Assembly: GCF_900564155.1 (NCBI RefSeq)
Contig: NZ_LS999839.1
Span: 5,019,097-5,083,096, forward strand
Source: Pedobacter schmidteae
GTDB taxonomy: Bacteria > Bacteroidota > Bacteroidia > Sphingobacteriales > Sphingobacteriaceae
Length of the DNA stretch: 64,000 bases
Direction: 5' to 3'
The notes under the pieces are model-generated. The model searched no databases. It saw nothing but the letters and a program-made list of their open reading frames with translations, and was not told where the DNA came from. The translations under genes were made by a program, and so were the position numbers. How positions within the stretch are numbered: position 1 is the first letter of the stretch; each line of letters begins with the position of its first letter. Positions 50,387 through 58,737 of this stretch are shown here, piece after piece.

Positions 50387-51166
50387 ATGGCCATTATTAC
50401 TTTAACAACAGATTTAGGTTCAAAAGATTTCTATCAGGCTGCCCTTAAGGGTAGTATACTGAGTATCTTGCCTACAGCTACAATTGTTGATGTAACCCAT
50501 GAAGTGCCATCCTTTAATATTTCTCATGCAGCCTTCGTTTTAAAAAACTGTTATCAGTACTTTCCCAAGGGAACCGTGCATCTCATTGGAATTGATTCTG
50601 TATTTAGCGAAAACACCAAATACATTGCCTTAAAACATAAAGATCATTTTTTTGTGGGTGCAGATAATGGAATTTTCTCTCTGTTGTTTGATGAAAAACC
50701 TGAGGAGATCGTTGAGTTGAACATTATGCAGGATTTAAAGTATCTGCATTTTCCGTTGGTGGATATTTTTGTTAAAGCGGCAACTCAATTGGCCAAAGGG
50801 GCCAAATTAAAGGATATTGGCGTAGCTACCGATAATATCGAAGAAAGAATGCTGCTAAATCCGGTTATCGAACGGGATATTATCCGTGGAAGCGTGATTT
50901 ATATCGACACCTTTAGTAATGTCATTACCAATATCACTAAAGAACTGTTTACCAAAATTCAGCGCAATAGGGATTTCACCCTTTACTTCCGCAAAAGTGA
51001 AACCATTAGCCAGCTAAGCTGGCATTATAATGAAGTGCCTGAAGGAGAAAAACTATGTTTATTCGGCATTAGTAATCACCTCGAAATTGCCATCAATAAA
51101 GGCAAGGCCAGCGGTTTGCTGGGCCTGCACCTTAATGATATCATCCGTATCGAGTTTCATCCTTAA
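50387..51166 (+). CDS. SAM hydroxide adenosyltransferase (DUF62 family)
   Basis: 259 residues from ATG 50387. Starts MAIITLTTDLGSKDFYQAAL, the family N-terminus with the Asp cluster. VTHEVPSFNISHAAFVL, HLIGIDSVFSEN and VGADNGIFSLLF follow, and GSVIYIDTFSNVITNI opens the C-terminal beta-barrel domain. These trimeric enzymes hydrolyse SAM to adenosine and methionine, or use chloride or fluoride in other lineages. The fluorinase-specific loop cannot be judged by eye. Divergent from phoH; 24 bases upstream of the monooxygenase-like gene. Confidence 0.88.
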   Translation: MAIITLTTDLGSKDFYQAALKGSILSILPTATIVDVTHEVPSFNISHAAFVLKNCYQYFPKGTVHLIGIDSVFSENTKYIALKHKDHFFVGADNGIFSLLFDEKPEEIVELNIMQDLKYLHFPLVDIFVKAATQLAKGAKLKDIGVATDNIEERMLLNPVIERDIIRGSVIYIDTFSNVITNITKELFTKIQRNRDFTLYFRKSETISQLSWHYNEVPEGEKLCLFGISNHLEIAINKGKASGLLGLHLNDIIRIEFHP

Positions 51167-51190
51167 ACTTTAGCAAATTCACTATCCTTT

Positions 51191-51475
51191 ATGCTGGTAC
51201 GTCTGGTAAAAATGCATTTCAACCCCGAATTTATTGGTGAGTTTAAAATTACTTTCGAAGCTGTACAGCCAAAAATAGCAGCTTTTAAAGGCTGCAGTGC
51301 CGTTCAATTGTTACAGGATCAAAACAATCCCGAAATATTCTTCACCATCAGCCATTGGTTGAATGAGCAGCATTTAAATGCTTACCGCAACTCGGAACTT
51401 TTTAAAACCACCTGGGCTGTGGTAAAGCCTAATTTTAAAGTTAAAGCCGAGGCATGGAGTTTGCTTGACATTTAG
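51191..51475 (+). CDS. ABM-superfamily (antibiotic biosynthesis monooxygenase-like) protein
   Basis: 94 residues, a single dimeric ferredoxin-like domain. MLVRLVKMHFNPEFIGEF, FKGCSAVQLLQDQNNPEIFF and SHWLNEQHLNAYRNSELFK match the quinol/antibiotic monooxygenase fold, with the central W and L-N-x-Y-R-x-S helix. Catalytic residues are not diagnosable. Likely cytoplasmic; 24 bases after the SAM hydroxide adenosyltransferase gene. Confidence 0.82.
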   Translation: MLVRLVKMHFNPEFIGEFKITFEAVQPKIAAFKGCSAVQLLQDQNNPEIFFTISHWLNEQHLNAYRNSELFKTTWAVVKPNFKVKAEAWSLLDI

Positions 51476-51489
51476 CAAACCCAAAAACA

Positions 51490-52026
51490 ATGGTTAGAAA
51501 AATATTCATTCTTTTATTGACTTGCCTATCTTTTAACGCAATAGCTTTTCAGACGGATACCAGTGCTTATCAAACCCAACGATTAAGAATTAATGCCTTA
51601 CTGGGACAACGAAGTGCCAAATTTGGGCAATATGAAGAAAGCTTGAATGCACGCACAGGAATTTTTGGTTTTCAAACCAAAAGAGACATTAGAAATTCCA
51701 ATGAAATATTGAGGCAGATTGTGTTGAATGACAACAACATCTTCAAAGAATTGAAAACTTTAATGGATTATAAGGATCTTGAAGTATCTGCAGTCAAAAA
51801 TGATGCAAATCAAACCAGCGACAGAATCCAGAATTATAAGCTTGCCATTAAAACGCTACAGGACCAAAAAGAGCAACTCTATAAAGAGACGCTTTCGCTG
51901 AAAGTAGATAAAAACCTATCAAACATAGTTATTGCTGTGCTGGTTTTACTTATAGCAGGGCTAATTTGGTTTTTCACAAGAAAAATAAAGCGTTTGACAA
52001 ACAGAGATCGACAAAGCGTTTTTTAG
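51490..52026 (+). CDS. Exported/membrane-anchored coiled-coil protein of unknown function
   Basis: 178 residues. Signal peptide MVRKIFILLLTCLSFNAIAF (1-20), then charged helical stretches (about 25-140) with heptad-like hydrophobic spacing (LRQIVLNDNNIFKELKTLMD, DRIQNYKLAIKTLQDQKEQL). A membrane helix NIVIAVLVLLIAGLIWFF lies at about 146-163, and the basic tail is RKIKRLTNRDRQ. So a periplasmic coiled coil with a cytoplasmic basic end is likely. Family not recognised. Its last four bases overlap the convergent DUF1015 gene. Follows the ABM gene by 14 bases. Confidence 0.7.
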   Translation: MVRKIFILLLTCLSFNAIAFQTDTSAYQTQRLRINALLGQRSAKFGQYEESLNARTGIFGFQTKRDIRNSNEILRQIVLNDNNIFKELKTLMDYKDLEVSAVKNDANQTSDRIQNYKLAIKTLQDQKEQLYKETLSLKVDKNLSNIVIAVLVLLIAGLIWFFTRKIKRLTNRDRQSVF

Positions 52027-53267
52027 TTAAAATAGCTCGTTAGCAATCCGACCAAAAACTTAGGTTCAACCCAGGTAGATTTGGGTGGCATTACCCCGCC
52101 TGCGTCTGCCACGGCAATTACTTGCGATACGGATGTAGGGTACAATACAAATGCAACAGCAAACAATCCATTGTCTACTTTAGTCTGCAAATCTGCAGTA
52201 GGTATTCTTCCCCCTTCAAAAGTAATGCGGGCATCGGTCCTGGGGTCTTTGATATTCAAAACAGGCTCCAATATAAAGTTTTGTAAAATGCTTACATCAA
52301 GCAGATCAACAGGATTATTGGCGTCATAAATTTCCGGTTTGGGAAATAGTAAATACCATTGTTGACCAATATACATCCCTATCTGATGCAAAGCCTCAGG
52401 TTTTACCGGTACTGCCGATTTTTGAATCTGAAAGGAAGTTCCAAGAGCGGCAATAAAATCTGTCTCCGTCAGGCCTCCAAGGTCTCTCACCAACCGGTTA
52501 AATTCCAATACTTTCACCTCATCGGTATTCATATATACCGTGGTAAAGTAATTGTATAATTCTGTTCCCTGATGTTTTGCTCCGTTTAATTTTTTCTTAT
52601 GAAGTCCCATTTTCGCCATGGAAGCTGCGCGATGGTGCCCGTCGGCAATGTAAACTACCGGCATTTGCGCAAAGGAGCCTACAATCGCTGTCAAGTCGGA
52701 ATGATCTGTGACAGCCCAAACCCTATGTTCTGTACCATCGGCAAAGGTAAAATCAAGATCGGGTCGTAGTTGCAGGTACCGCTTTGTAATCGTTTCAATA
52801 ACCTGATCAGGATGATAAGTCACCAAAACAGGATTAGCATCCAGTCCGGTTTGCTGCAGGTAATCGGCCAATAGCTTTTCCCTACGTTCTACAGTTGATT
52901 CGTGTTTTTTTATCCGCCCTTCCAGATAATCATTGATATGTGTCAATGTCCATATGCCGGTTTGGATCAAATCGTCATGTTGTACCTGATAAATATAAAG
53001 GGCAGGCTCGCCTTGCTGAATTAAATATTTGTGGTCAATGAATCCTTCCAGGTTTTCGCTTATTTTTTTAAAAATCAGCTCCTGTCTTGTGCCCCGCAGA
53101 TATGGATTATCCAATTCAGGGTCAATCAAATGAAGAAAACTACAGGCATTTTCAGACGCAATTAACCGCGCCTCACCCGTACTGTAATTTTCAAGCGGAC
53201 GCGTTACCACCAGCGACTGAAGGTGAACAGCAGGTTTAAGCGCACAGAATGGCTTAATTGTAGGCAT
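52023..53267 (-). CDS. DUF1015 domain protein
   Basis: 414 residues, full-length DUF1015 pattern. MPTIKPFCALKP at the N-terminus, IADGHHRAASMAKMG (the most conserved block, about residues 209-223), VYMNTDEVKVLEFNRLV and DGTEHRVWAVTDH. The function is unknown; the gene sits with serine biosynthesis genes in many bacteria, and here it follows serC-serA after a 123-base spacer holding a nested palindrome. The conserved His-rich IADGHHR segment looks like a metal or phosphate site. Confidence 0.9.
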   Translation of the reverse strand: MPTIKPFCALKPAVHLQSLVVTRPLENYSTGEARLIASENACSFLHLIDPELDNPYLRGTRQELIFKKISENLEGFIDHKYLIQQGEPALYIYQVQHDDLIQTGIWTLTHINDYLEGRIKKHESTVERREKLLADYLQQTGLDANPVLVTYHPDQVIETITKRYLQLRPDLDFTFADGTEHRVWAVTDHSDLTAIVGSFAQMPVVYIADGHHRAASMAKMGLHKKKLNGAKHQGTELYNYFTTVYMNTDEVKVLEFNRLVRDLGGLTETDFIAALGTSFQIQKSAVPVKPEALHQIGMYIGQQWYLLFPKPEIYDANNPVDLLDVSILQNFILEPVLNIKDPRTDARITFEGGRIPTADLQTKVDNGLFAVAFVLYPTSVSQVIAVADAGGVMPPKSTWVEPKFLVGLLTSYFN

Positions 53268-53300
53268 ATATTTGGTTATTAACTAAAAAAGCTTATCAAA

Positions 53301-53365
53301 GTTACTGCCGTCATCCTGAATTTATTTCAGGATGACGATAGTCCAATCAGCATAACGGCAGTAAC
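53301..53365. repeat. Nested palindrome (dispersed palindromic element, copy 2)
   Basis: Outer arms GTTACTGCCGT (53301-53311) / ACGGCAGTAAC (53355-53365) and inner arms CGTCATCCTGAA (53309-53320) / TTCAGGATGACG (53326-53337) overlap by three bases on the left, so they compete. The inner unit and its right flank GACGATAGTCC repeat the element found at 3823-3915. Confidence 0.8.
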
Positions 53366-53390
53366 CAGTGAAAAATTCTCTTTAAAATTT

Positions 53391-54341
53391 TTATTTATTA
53401 AAGTGCTCAATAATTAATGAGGCCAGTTCAACGCCAATACGTTCCTGGGCTTCATTGGTTGCAGCACCTATATGAGGTGTTAATGAAATCTTGGCATGTT
53501 GCAAAATTGCAGCATCAGGTGTAGGTTCGTTGTCAAACACGTCCAAACCTGCAAAAGCAACCTTTCCACTGTCCAAAGCTGCAATTAAGGCCGCCTCGTC
53601 AATAGTTCCACCTCTTGAGCAGTTCACCACACCAACACCCTGTTTCATTTTAGCAAACTCTTCTGCACCTAAAATAGGTTTATCTGCAAAAGGTGTATGT
53701 AAGCTGATGAAATCACTGTTTGCAATAACCTCATCCAATGATACTGTCTTGAATGGAATCTCTACTGATACACCACCTTGAAAAGTCAAAGGCAAAGTAC
53801 CTTCAGCCGGGTAAAGATCATAAGCCAATACATTCATTCCCAATCTAAGGGCAACCTTGGCAGTCTCACGGCCAATACGACCAAATCCAATAATACCCAT
53901 GGTTTTGCCTTGCAGCTCAACACCGCCTGCATATGCTTTTTTCAGCGCATTAAATTTAGTTGCACCTTCAACAGGCATCTTTCTATTGGAATCCTGTAAA
54001 AAACGGATACCGGTAAACAGATGCGCAAACACAAGTTCGGCAACCGACAATGAAGATGCTGCTGGTGTATTTACTACTGCAATACCTTTACTGCGGGCAT
54101 ATTCTACATCAATATTGTCCATTCCTACTCCACCGCGGCCAATCAATTTCAGGTTAGGCACCTGATCTATCAAATCTTTACGCAGTTTGGTTGCACTTCT
54201 AACAGTGATACCATCGTAGTTTTTCAAAGCTTCAACCAGTTGATCCTGAGGAACGGTTTCTGTATCTACTACAAAACCGGCCTCTTCTAATAATTTTTTA
54301 CCGATAGGATCGATCCCATCGTTTGCAAGTATCTTAGTCAT
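53391..54341 (-). CDS. serA: D-3-phosphoglycerate dehydrogenase (short form)
   Basis: 316 residues, no ACT domain. Oxidises 3-phosphoglycerate to 3-phosphohydroxypyruvate with NAD. GRGGVGMDNIDVEYARSKGI, the NAD-binding MGIIGFGRIGRETAKVALRLG, and the catalytic triad regions SRGGTIDEAAL (Arg), DVFDNEPTP (Glu) and LTPHIGAAT (His). Lacking the regulatory domain, it may escape serine feedback. Nine bases after serC. Could also be another 2-hydroxyacid dehydrogenase, but the serC neighbour argues for serA. Confidence 0.93.
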   Translation of the reverse strand: MTKILANDGIDPIGKKLLEEAGFVVDTETVPQDQLVEALKNYDGITVRSATKLRKDLIDQVPNLKLIGRGGVGMDNIDVEYARSKGIAVVNTPAASSLSVAELVFAHLFTGIRFLQDSNRKMPVEGATKFNALKKAYAGGVELQGKTMGIIGFGRIGRETAKVALRLGMNVLAYDLYPAEGTLPLTFQGGVSVEIPFKTVSLDEVIANSDFISLHTPFADKPILGAEEFAKMKQGVGVVNCSRGGTIDEAALIAALDSGKVAFAGLDVFDNEPTPDAAILQHAKISLTPHIGAATNEAQERIGVELASLIIEHFNK

Positions 54342-54350
54342 TAATTTGTT

Positions 54351-55415
54351 TTATTTGTGGTTCTCTTCAAAAGTTTGCATTAATTCGATCAAAGCATGTA
54401 CACTGGTAATAGGCAGTGCATTGTACATAGATGCCCTGAAACCACCTACGCTTCTGTGTCCTTTGATACCTTCAATACCATTTTCTTCAGCAAATTTCAG
54501 GAATGGTTTCTCCAGCTCAGGATTGTTCATCACAAAGCAAACATTCATTCTTGAACGGTCCTCCACAGCACAGGTACCTTTAAACAAAGGATTCCTGTCA
54601 ATCTCTGCATATAAGGCATTCGCTTTGGCGATATTCTCTTTTTCAATTTCAGCTACCCCACCTTTAGATTTTAACCATCTCAGGTTCAGCATGGCCACAT
54701 AAATAGAAAATACCGGAGGTGTGTTGTACATCGATCCACCTTCAATATGAACTTTATAATCCAGCATAGAAGGAATTCCTCTACCTGATTTGCCCAGGAT
54801 CTCATCTTTTACAATAGCAATGGTTAAACCAGCCGGACCAATATTTTTTTGTGCGCCTGCATAAATCAGGTCATATTTAGAAACATCAACTACCCTGCTC
54901 ATAATGTCTGACGACATGTCGCAAACCACAGGAACCTTAGTCTCAGGTAAACTGAACATTTCAGTTCCGTAAATGGTATTGTTTGATGTGCAATGGAAAT
55001 AAGCGCTGTCTTCAGGGATGCTGTAATCTTTAGGAATGAAGGTAAAATTCTCCGCTTTTGAAGAAGCAACAATGTTAGCAGTTCCAAAGTGTTTCACTTC
55101 TTTAATGGCTTTATTTGCCCAAACTCCTGTTTCCAGATAAGCCGCTGTACCACCCTGAGGCAACAGGTTCATAGGAACCATCGAAAACTGCAAACTGGCG
55201 CCGCCTTGTAACAGTACAACCGAATATCCCGATGGTACGTTCATTAATTCTTTAACCAATCTTACGGTCTCGTCTACTACCGCTTCAAATTCAGCAGTAC
55301 GGTGAGAGATTTCCAGGATGGATAAACCGTCTTTAAAATCTAATACCGCCTGTGATGCTTGTTTAAATACTTCTTGAGGTAAAATACATGGGCCTGCGCC
55401 GAAATTGTGTCTCAT
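54351..55415 (-). CDS. serC: Phosphoserine aminotransferase
   Basis: 354 residues. PLP-dependent conversion of 3-phosphohydroxypyruvate to phosphoserine. HNFGAGPCILPQEV at the start, ISHRTAEFEAVVDE, LQGGASLQFSMVPMNLL, CDMSSDIMSRVVDVSKYDLIYAGAQKNIGPAG (Lys in AGAQKN as the PLP Schiff-base site), and YNTPPVFSIYV. First gene of serC-serA, with DUF1015 following. A minus-strand TACATTTA in the 50 bases before it is one mismatch from the -7 consensus. Confidence 0.96.
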   Translation of the reverse strand: MRHNFGAGPCILPQEVFKQASQAVLDFKDGLSILEISHRTAEFEAVVDETVRLVKELMNVPSGYSVVLLQGGASLQFSMVPMNLLPQGGTAAYLETGVWANKAIKEVKHFGTANIVASSKAENFTFIPKDYSIPEDSAYFHCTSNNTIYGTEMFSLPETKVPVVCDMSSDIMSRVVDVSKYDLIYAGAQKNIGPAGLTIAIVKDEILGKSGRGIPSMLDYKVHIEGGSMYNTPPVFSIYVAMLNLRWLKSKGGVAEIEKENIAKANALYAEIDRNPLFKGTCAVEDRSRMNVCFVMNNPELEKPFLKFAEENGIEGIKGHRSVGGFRASMYNALPITSVHALIELMQTFEENHK

Positions 55416-55465
55416 TTTTTATAGTAGTTTTATTGCTTGTAAATGTAACAGTTTTATGTCGTTTA

Positions 55466-57859
55466 TCATTTCGATTTTTTAAACTTGATGACCAATTTGA
55501 CATTAATTCTTCTGCCCGTAAGGTAGTTAGGCACAGCATATTGTACGTCATCTGAATCTCTTAACCACAAATAAGAAACTGTGTTATTGATATTCAACAA
55601 ATTAAATACTTCAACACTTGCGGTAAACGAACTAAAATATTTCTCTAAAAAACCTGATTTTTTTACACTAAAATCATCTAAAAAATCTTTAGAGAAACCA
55701 ATATCTACCCTTTTATAGGCCGGAATATGAAAATCATCAGTATATCGCTGCACAAGCGGAGCACCCAAAGGCAATTTTGATCCATAAAGCAAACTCAAAT
55801 GCACCTTATACGTTGGACTATTCAATAAGCGATCCTGAAAATACGCAGAAAAGTTCACACGTTGATCTGTAGGCCTTTTTAAATAGCCATAATTATCATT
55901 TTTTATATCCTGAGCAGATTTCATCAAAGAAATTCTAAAATAAGACAATAAATCTTTCACAAATTCGCCACCAATATTAAAATCAGCCCCGTAAGTATAG
56001 CCCACAGCCTGTTCTTTGGCCAGATATTTCACCCTCACATTGTCCATCATGTACGGAATTAACCTATCCTGATATTTAAAATACACTTCAGAGGTAAATT
56101 TCAACCGGGTTCCCAGTCCATCAAAGGCATAATCCAGTCCAACGGAGGTATTGTACGAACGTTGTGCCTTTTGCGCTAAATTTAATTGTCCGTTAAAATC
56201 CCTGATACTTCTGTAATCAGGCGCCTGCTGGTATACCCCGGCAGTAAAACGAAAAATTCTGTTGTTACTGGAAGGACGGTAAGCAAGCAACAGCCTGGGG
56301 CTTAACAAAAACTCGTTACTCAGGTCATTATACGCACCCCTCACCCCCAGCTGCAAATCGGTATGGGCCGACAACCGGTAGCTATCCTGCACATATGCGG
56401 TATAGTACCGAACGGCCAGTTTATTTTGTACAGCAATGTTATTGTCCTGATAAAAATTATCCTGATCAGGCCTGAGATTTCCGCTTGGCAGAATCTCATA
56501 ATACTCATTTAGATTATCGTGATAGCTTTTGTGGTCCAATTTTATTCCCCAGGAGAAAGTATGATTCTGAAAGGTTTGATCGGCCTTCAGCTCAGTACTA
56601 AAAGTTTGTGAAGCAAGTGCATTTTTTGCAAAACTGGTATATACTCCTATTCCCTGGCTTCCTACCCCAACTAAGTCTCCACTGCCAATACCACCTAAAG
56701 TTTTATTAAAAATATACTGAGCTTGCAGGTCAATATTTTCTTTCTCATCTGTCCTAAAATAACTACTAATCCATTTCATCACATAATTAGGACGCGGCGC
56801 GAATTTAAAAATCAGCGCCCCACCTGCAGTCTGATAGTCATCTTTCTCCTCTCCGGCATAATTCACATTTAAACGCGCCGAAGCGTTCATGGTACCAAAC
56901 TCTGTTTCTCGACTTTCCGGAATTAGTTTAAACATGCCACTGTTAAAATTGCCCAACAAACTGAAGCTGAACTGATCAGATAAATCACGACTGTAAACCA
57001 TTTGTACATCGGTAAAACGAGGGGTATAAACACCCTTGCTATCCTGTGTCCCCAATACCCCTGCATTATTTTTATATCTTATTCCGGTCAGCAGATAACT
57101 CTTTTTTGCTGAAATTTTCGAATTAAAGGAAAAGCCCATTAAACCCACATTTAAAATGGCTGAACTACTGTCAGGCCTATCGTATTTTACATCCAACACC
57201 GACGATAATTTATCCCCATAGCGGGCTTCAAATCCACCGGCTGAAAATCTTGCTGAACTCAAAAGATCAGCATTAATAAAGCTCAACCCCTCCTGCTGGG
57301 CATTCCTTACCATTACAGGTCTGCTAATCTCCACATCATTCACATAGATCAGATTCTCGTCAAAACTACCACCACGCACGCTATACTGTGCGCTAAGCTC
57401 ATTGTTGGTTGATACGCCTGGCAAAGTTTTCAAAATGGCTTCAAAATTTCCCGACACCGAAGGCATATTCCCTGCATCAGTGATATTTATATTGATGCTG
57501 TTGCTCAGTTGGTTTTGTTTATTGGTAATGGTCACCTGCTCCAGTTCATTGGGATTGATACTCAACACCGCATCCTGCACAATACGCCCGGCTTTATCCT
57601 GCCTGATGTTGATCAAAACCGGATGATAACCTAAAAGTGTATATTTTAAAGTAAAGCTTTTGCGACTGGAATACAGATGGTAAATCCCATGGGCATCGGT
57701 TACGGTAGATTGGCTCTGCCCTAATATAGTAACCGTTACCTGCTGCAAGGGTTGTCTTGCTTCATTAGCCACCAATCCCGATATCTTGATCAACGGCTGT
57801 GCACTGAGCTCGGTTCCCCAAAATAAGACAGCAAATAATAACAGCCAGGTTCTGAGCAT
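55466..57859 (-). CDS. TonB-dependent receptor with carboxypeptidase-regulatory N-domain
   Basis: 797 residues, outer membrane. Signal peptide LLLFAVLFWGTELSAQP (about 1-20), then a CarboxypepD_reg-like domain (about 25-100, KISGLVANEARQPLQQVTVTI) and a plug domain (about 115-230, ILKTLPGVSTNNELSAQYSVRGGS, with the RGG(S/N) motif). A 22-strand-type barrel ends in GRRINVKLVIKFKKSK. The N-domain is characteristic of Bacteroidota receptors; no SusD partner is next to it, so it is not a canonical polysaccharide-utilisation pair. Substrate unknown. 27 bases downstream of rpe. Confidence 0.92.
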   Translation of the reverse strand: MLRTWLLLFAVLFWGTELSAQPLIKISGLVANEARQPLQQVTVTILGQSQSTVTDAHGIYHLYSSRKSFTLKYTLLGYHPVLINIRQDKAGRIVQDAVLSINPNELEQVTITNKQNQLSNSININITDAGNMPSVSGNFEAILKTLPGVSTNNELSAQYSVRGGSFDENLIYVNDVEISRPVMVRNAQQEGLSFINADLLSSARFSAGGFEARYGDKLSSVLDVKYDRPDSSSAILNVGLMGFSFNSKISAKKSYLLTGIRYKNNAGVLGTQDSKGVYTPRFTDVQMVYSRDLSDQFSFSLLGNFNSGMFKLIPESRETEFGTMNASARLNVNYAGEEKDDYQTAGGALIFKFAPRPNYVMKWISSYFRTDEKENIDLQAQYIFNKTLGGIGSGDLVGVGSQGIGVYTSFAKNALASQTFSTELKADQTFQNHTFSWGIKLDHKSYHDNLNEYYEILPSGNLRPDQDNFYQDNNIAVQNKLAVRYYTAYVQDSYRLSAHTDLQLGVRGAYNDLSNEFLLSPRLLLAYRPSSNNRIFRFTAGVYQQAPDYRSIRDFNGQLNLAQKAQRSYNTSVGLDYAFDGLGTRLKFTSEVYFKYQDRLIPYMMDNVRVKYLAKEQAVGYTYGADFNIGGEFVKDLLSYFRISLMKSAQDIKNDNYGYLKRPTDQRVNFSAYFQDRLLNSPTYKVHLSLLYGSKLPLGAPLVQRYTDDFHIPAYKRVDIGFSKDFLDDFSVKKSGFLEKYFSSFTASVEVFNLLNINNTVSYLWLRDSDDVQYAVPNYLTGRRINVKLVIKFKKSK

Positions 57860-57886
57860 TAATAACGGGTTTTATAATAAAAAAAA

Positions 57887-58561
57887 TTACCCATGCTGCA
57901 AAACACCACCGTCAGCCTGTTTTAGCTCTGCAATCATTGCGATAGGTGAAGCTGCAGAAAACACTGCATTTCCGGCAACCAGTACATTGGCTCCTGCCTT
58001 GATCAATAAACCTGCATTGTGTATGCCAATTCCACCATCCACTTCAATCAGCAAATCAGGATTCACATCTAAGGTCATTCTTCTCAATTCAGCAATTTTA
58101 AGCAACGCGTTTGGAATAAACTGTTGTCCGCCAAAACCAGGATTTACAGACATGATCAGTACCATGTCCAAATCGGCCAGTATATCTTTAAGCAATGCCA
58201 CCGGTGTGTGCGGATTCAAAGCCACACCAGCCTTGCAACCTGCCGCGTGTATAGCTTGTATAGTACGGTGCAAATGGGTACAAGCTTCATAATGTACCGT
58301 AATCATAGTAGCCCCGGCGGCAGCAAAACGTTCTATATACTGATCCGGATTTACAATCATCAGGTGTACATCCAAAGGCTTCTTTGCGTACTTTTTTATG
58401 GCTTCCATTACCGGAAACCCGAAAGAAATATTAGGCACAAAAACCCCATCCATCACATCCACATGAAACCAATCGGCTGCACTCGAATTGATCATTTCAA
58501 TATCGCGCTGTAAGTTTGCAAAATCTGCTGAAAGTACGGAAGGAGCTATAAGATGAGACAT
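57887..58561 (-). CDS. rpe: Ribulose-phosphate 3-epimerase
   Basis: 224 residues, (beta/alpha)8 barrel. Interconverts ribulose-5-phosphate and xylulose-5-phosphate. IAPSVLSADFANL at the N-terminus, WFHVDVMDGVFVPNISFG (His/Asp metal and catalytic residues), LDVHLMI, SVNPGFGGQQFIPNALLKI and VDGGIG with the second metal-site Asp. Of the family's usual length. Co-directional with the TonB receptor; divergent neighbours absent. Confidence 0.96.
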   Translation of the reverse strand: MSHLIAPSVLSADFANLQRDIEMINSSAADWFHVDVMDGVFVPNISFGFPVMEAIKKYAKKPLDVHLMIVNPDQYIERFAAAGATMITVHYEACTHLHRTIQAIHAAGCKAGVALNPHTPVALLKDILADLDMVLIMSVNPGFGGQQFIPNALLKIAELRRMTLDVNPDLLIEVDGGIGIHNAGLLIKAGANVLVAGNAVFSAASPIAMIAELKQADGGVLQHG

Positions 58562-58696
58562 TTGATATCTGTTTTTTGATTTACACTTGCAACCTTGCAG
58601 TTCAGTAATCCTGATGGTTATGACAGACCACCTAAATCACCTATCGTTTGGCTGAAGGCTTGCTGGTAAATATAAACAATAACCTGTGTAAATAAA

Positions 58697-58721
58697 AAAG
58701 GCCCCGGGATGCGGGGCCTTT
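58697..58721 (-). terminator. Terminator of pnp
   Basis: Stem AAAGGCCCCG (58697-58706) / CGGGGCCTTT (58712-58721), loop GGATG. On the minus strand the second arm runs into a T-rich stretch (TTTTTTATT), 16 bases after the pnp stop. Confidence 0.88.
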
Positions 58722-58737
58722 ATATCTGTTTTAAAAA

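Noticed and set aside
53301..53365. Plain terminator of the serA transcript
   Set aside because: No T-tract, and its sequence recurs at 3823-3915, so it is better described as a dispersed repeat that may also end transcripts.
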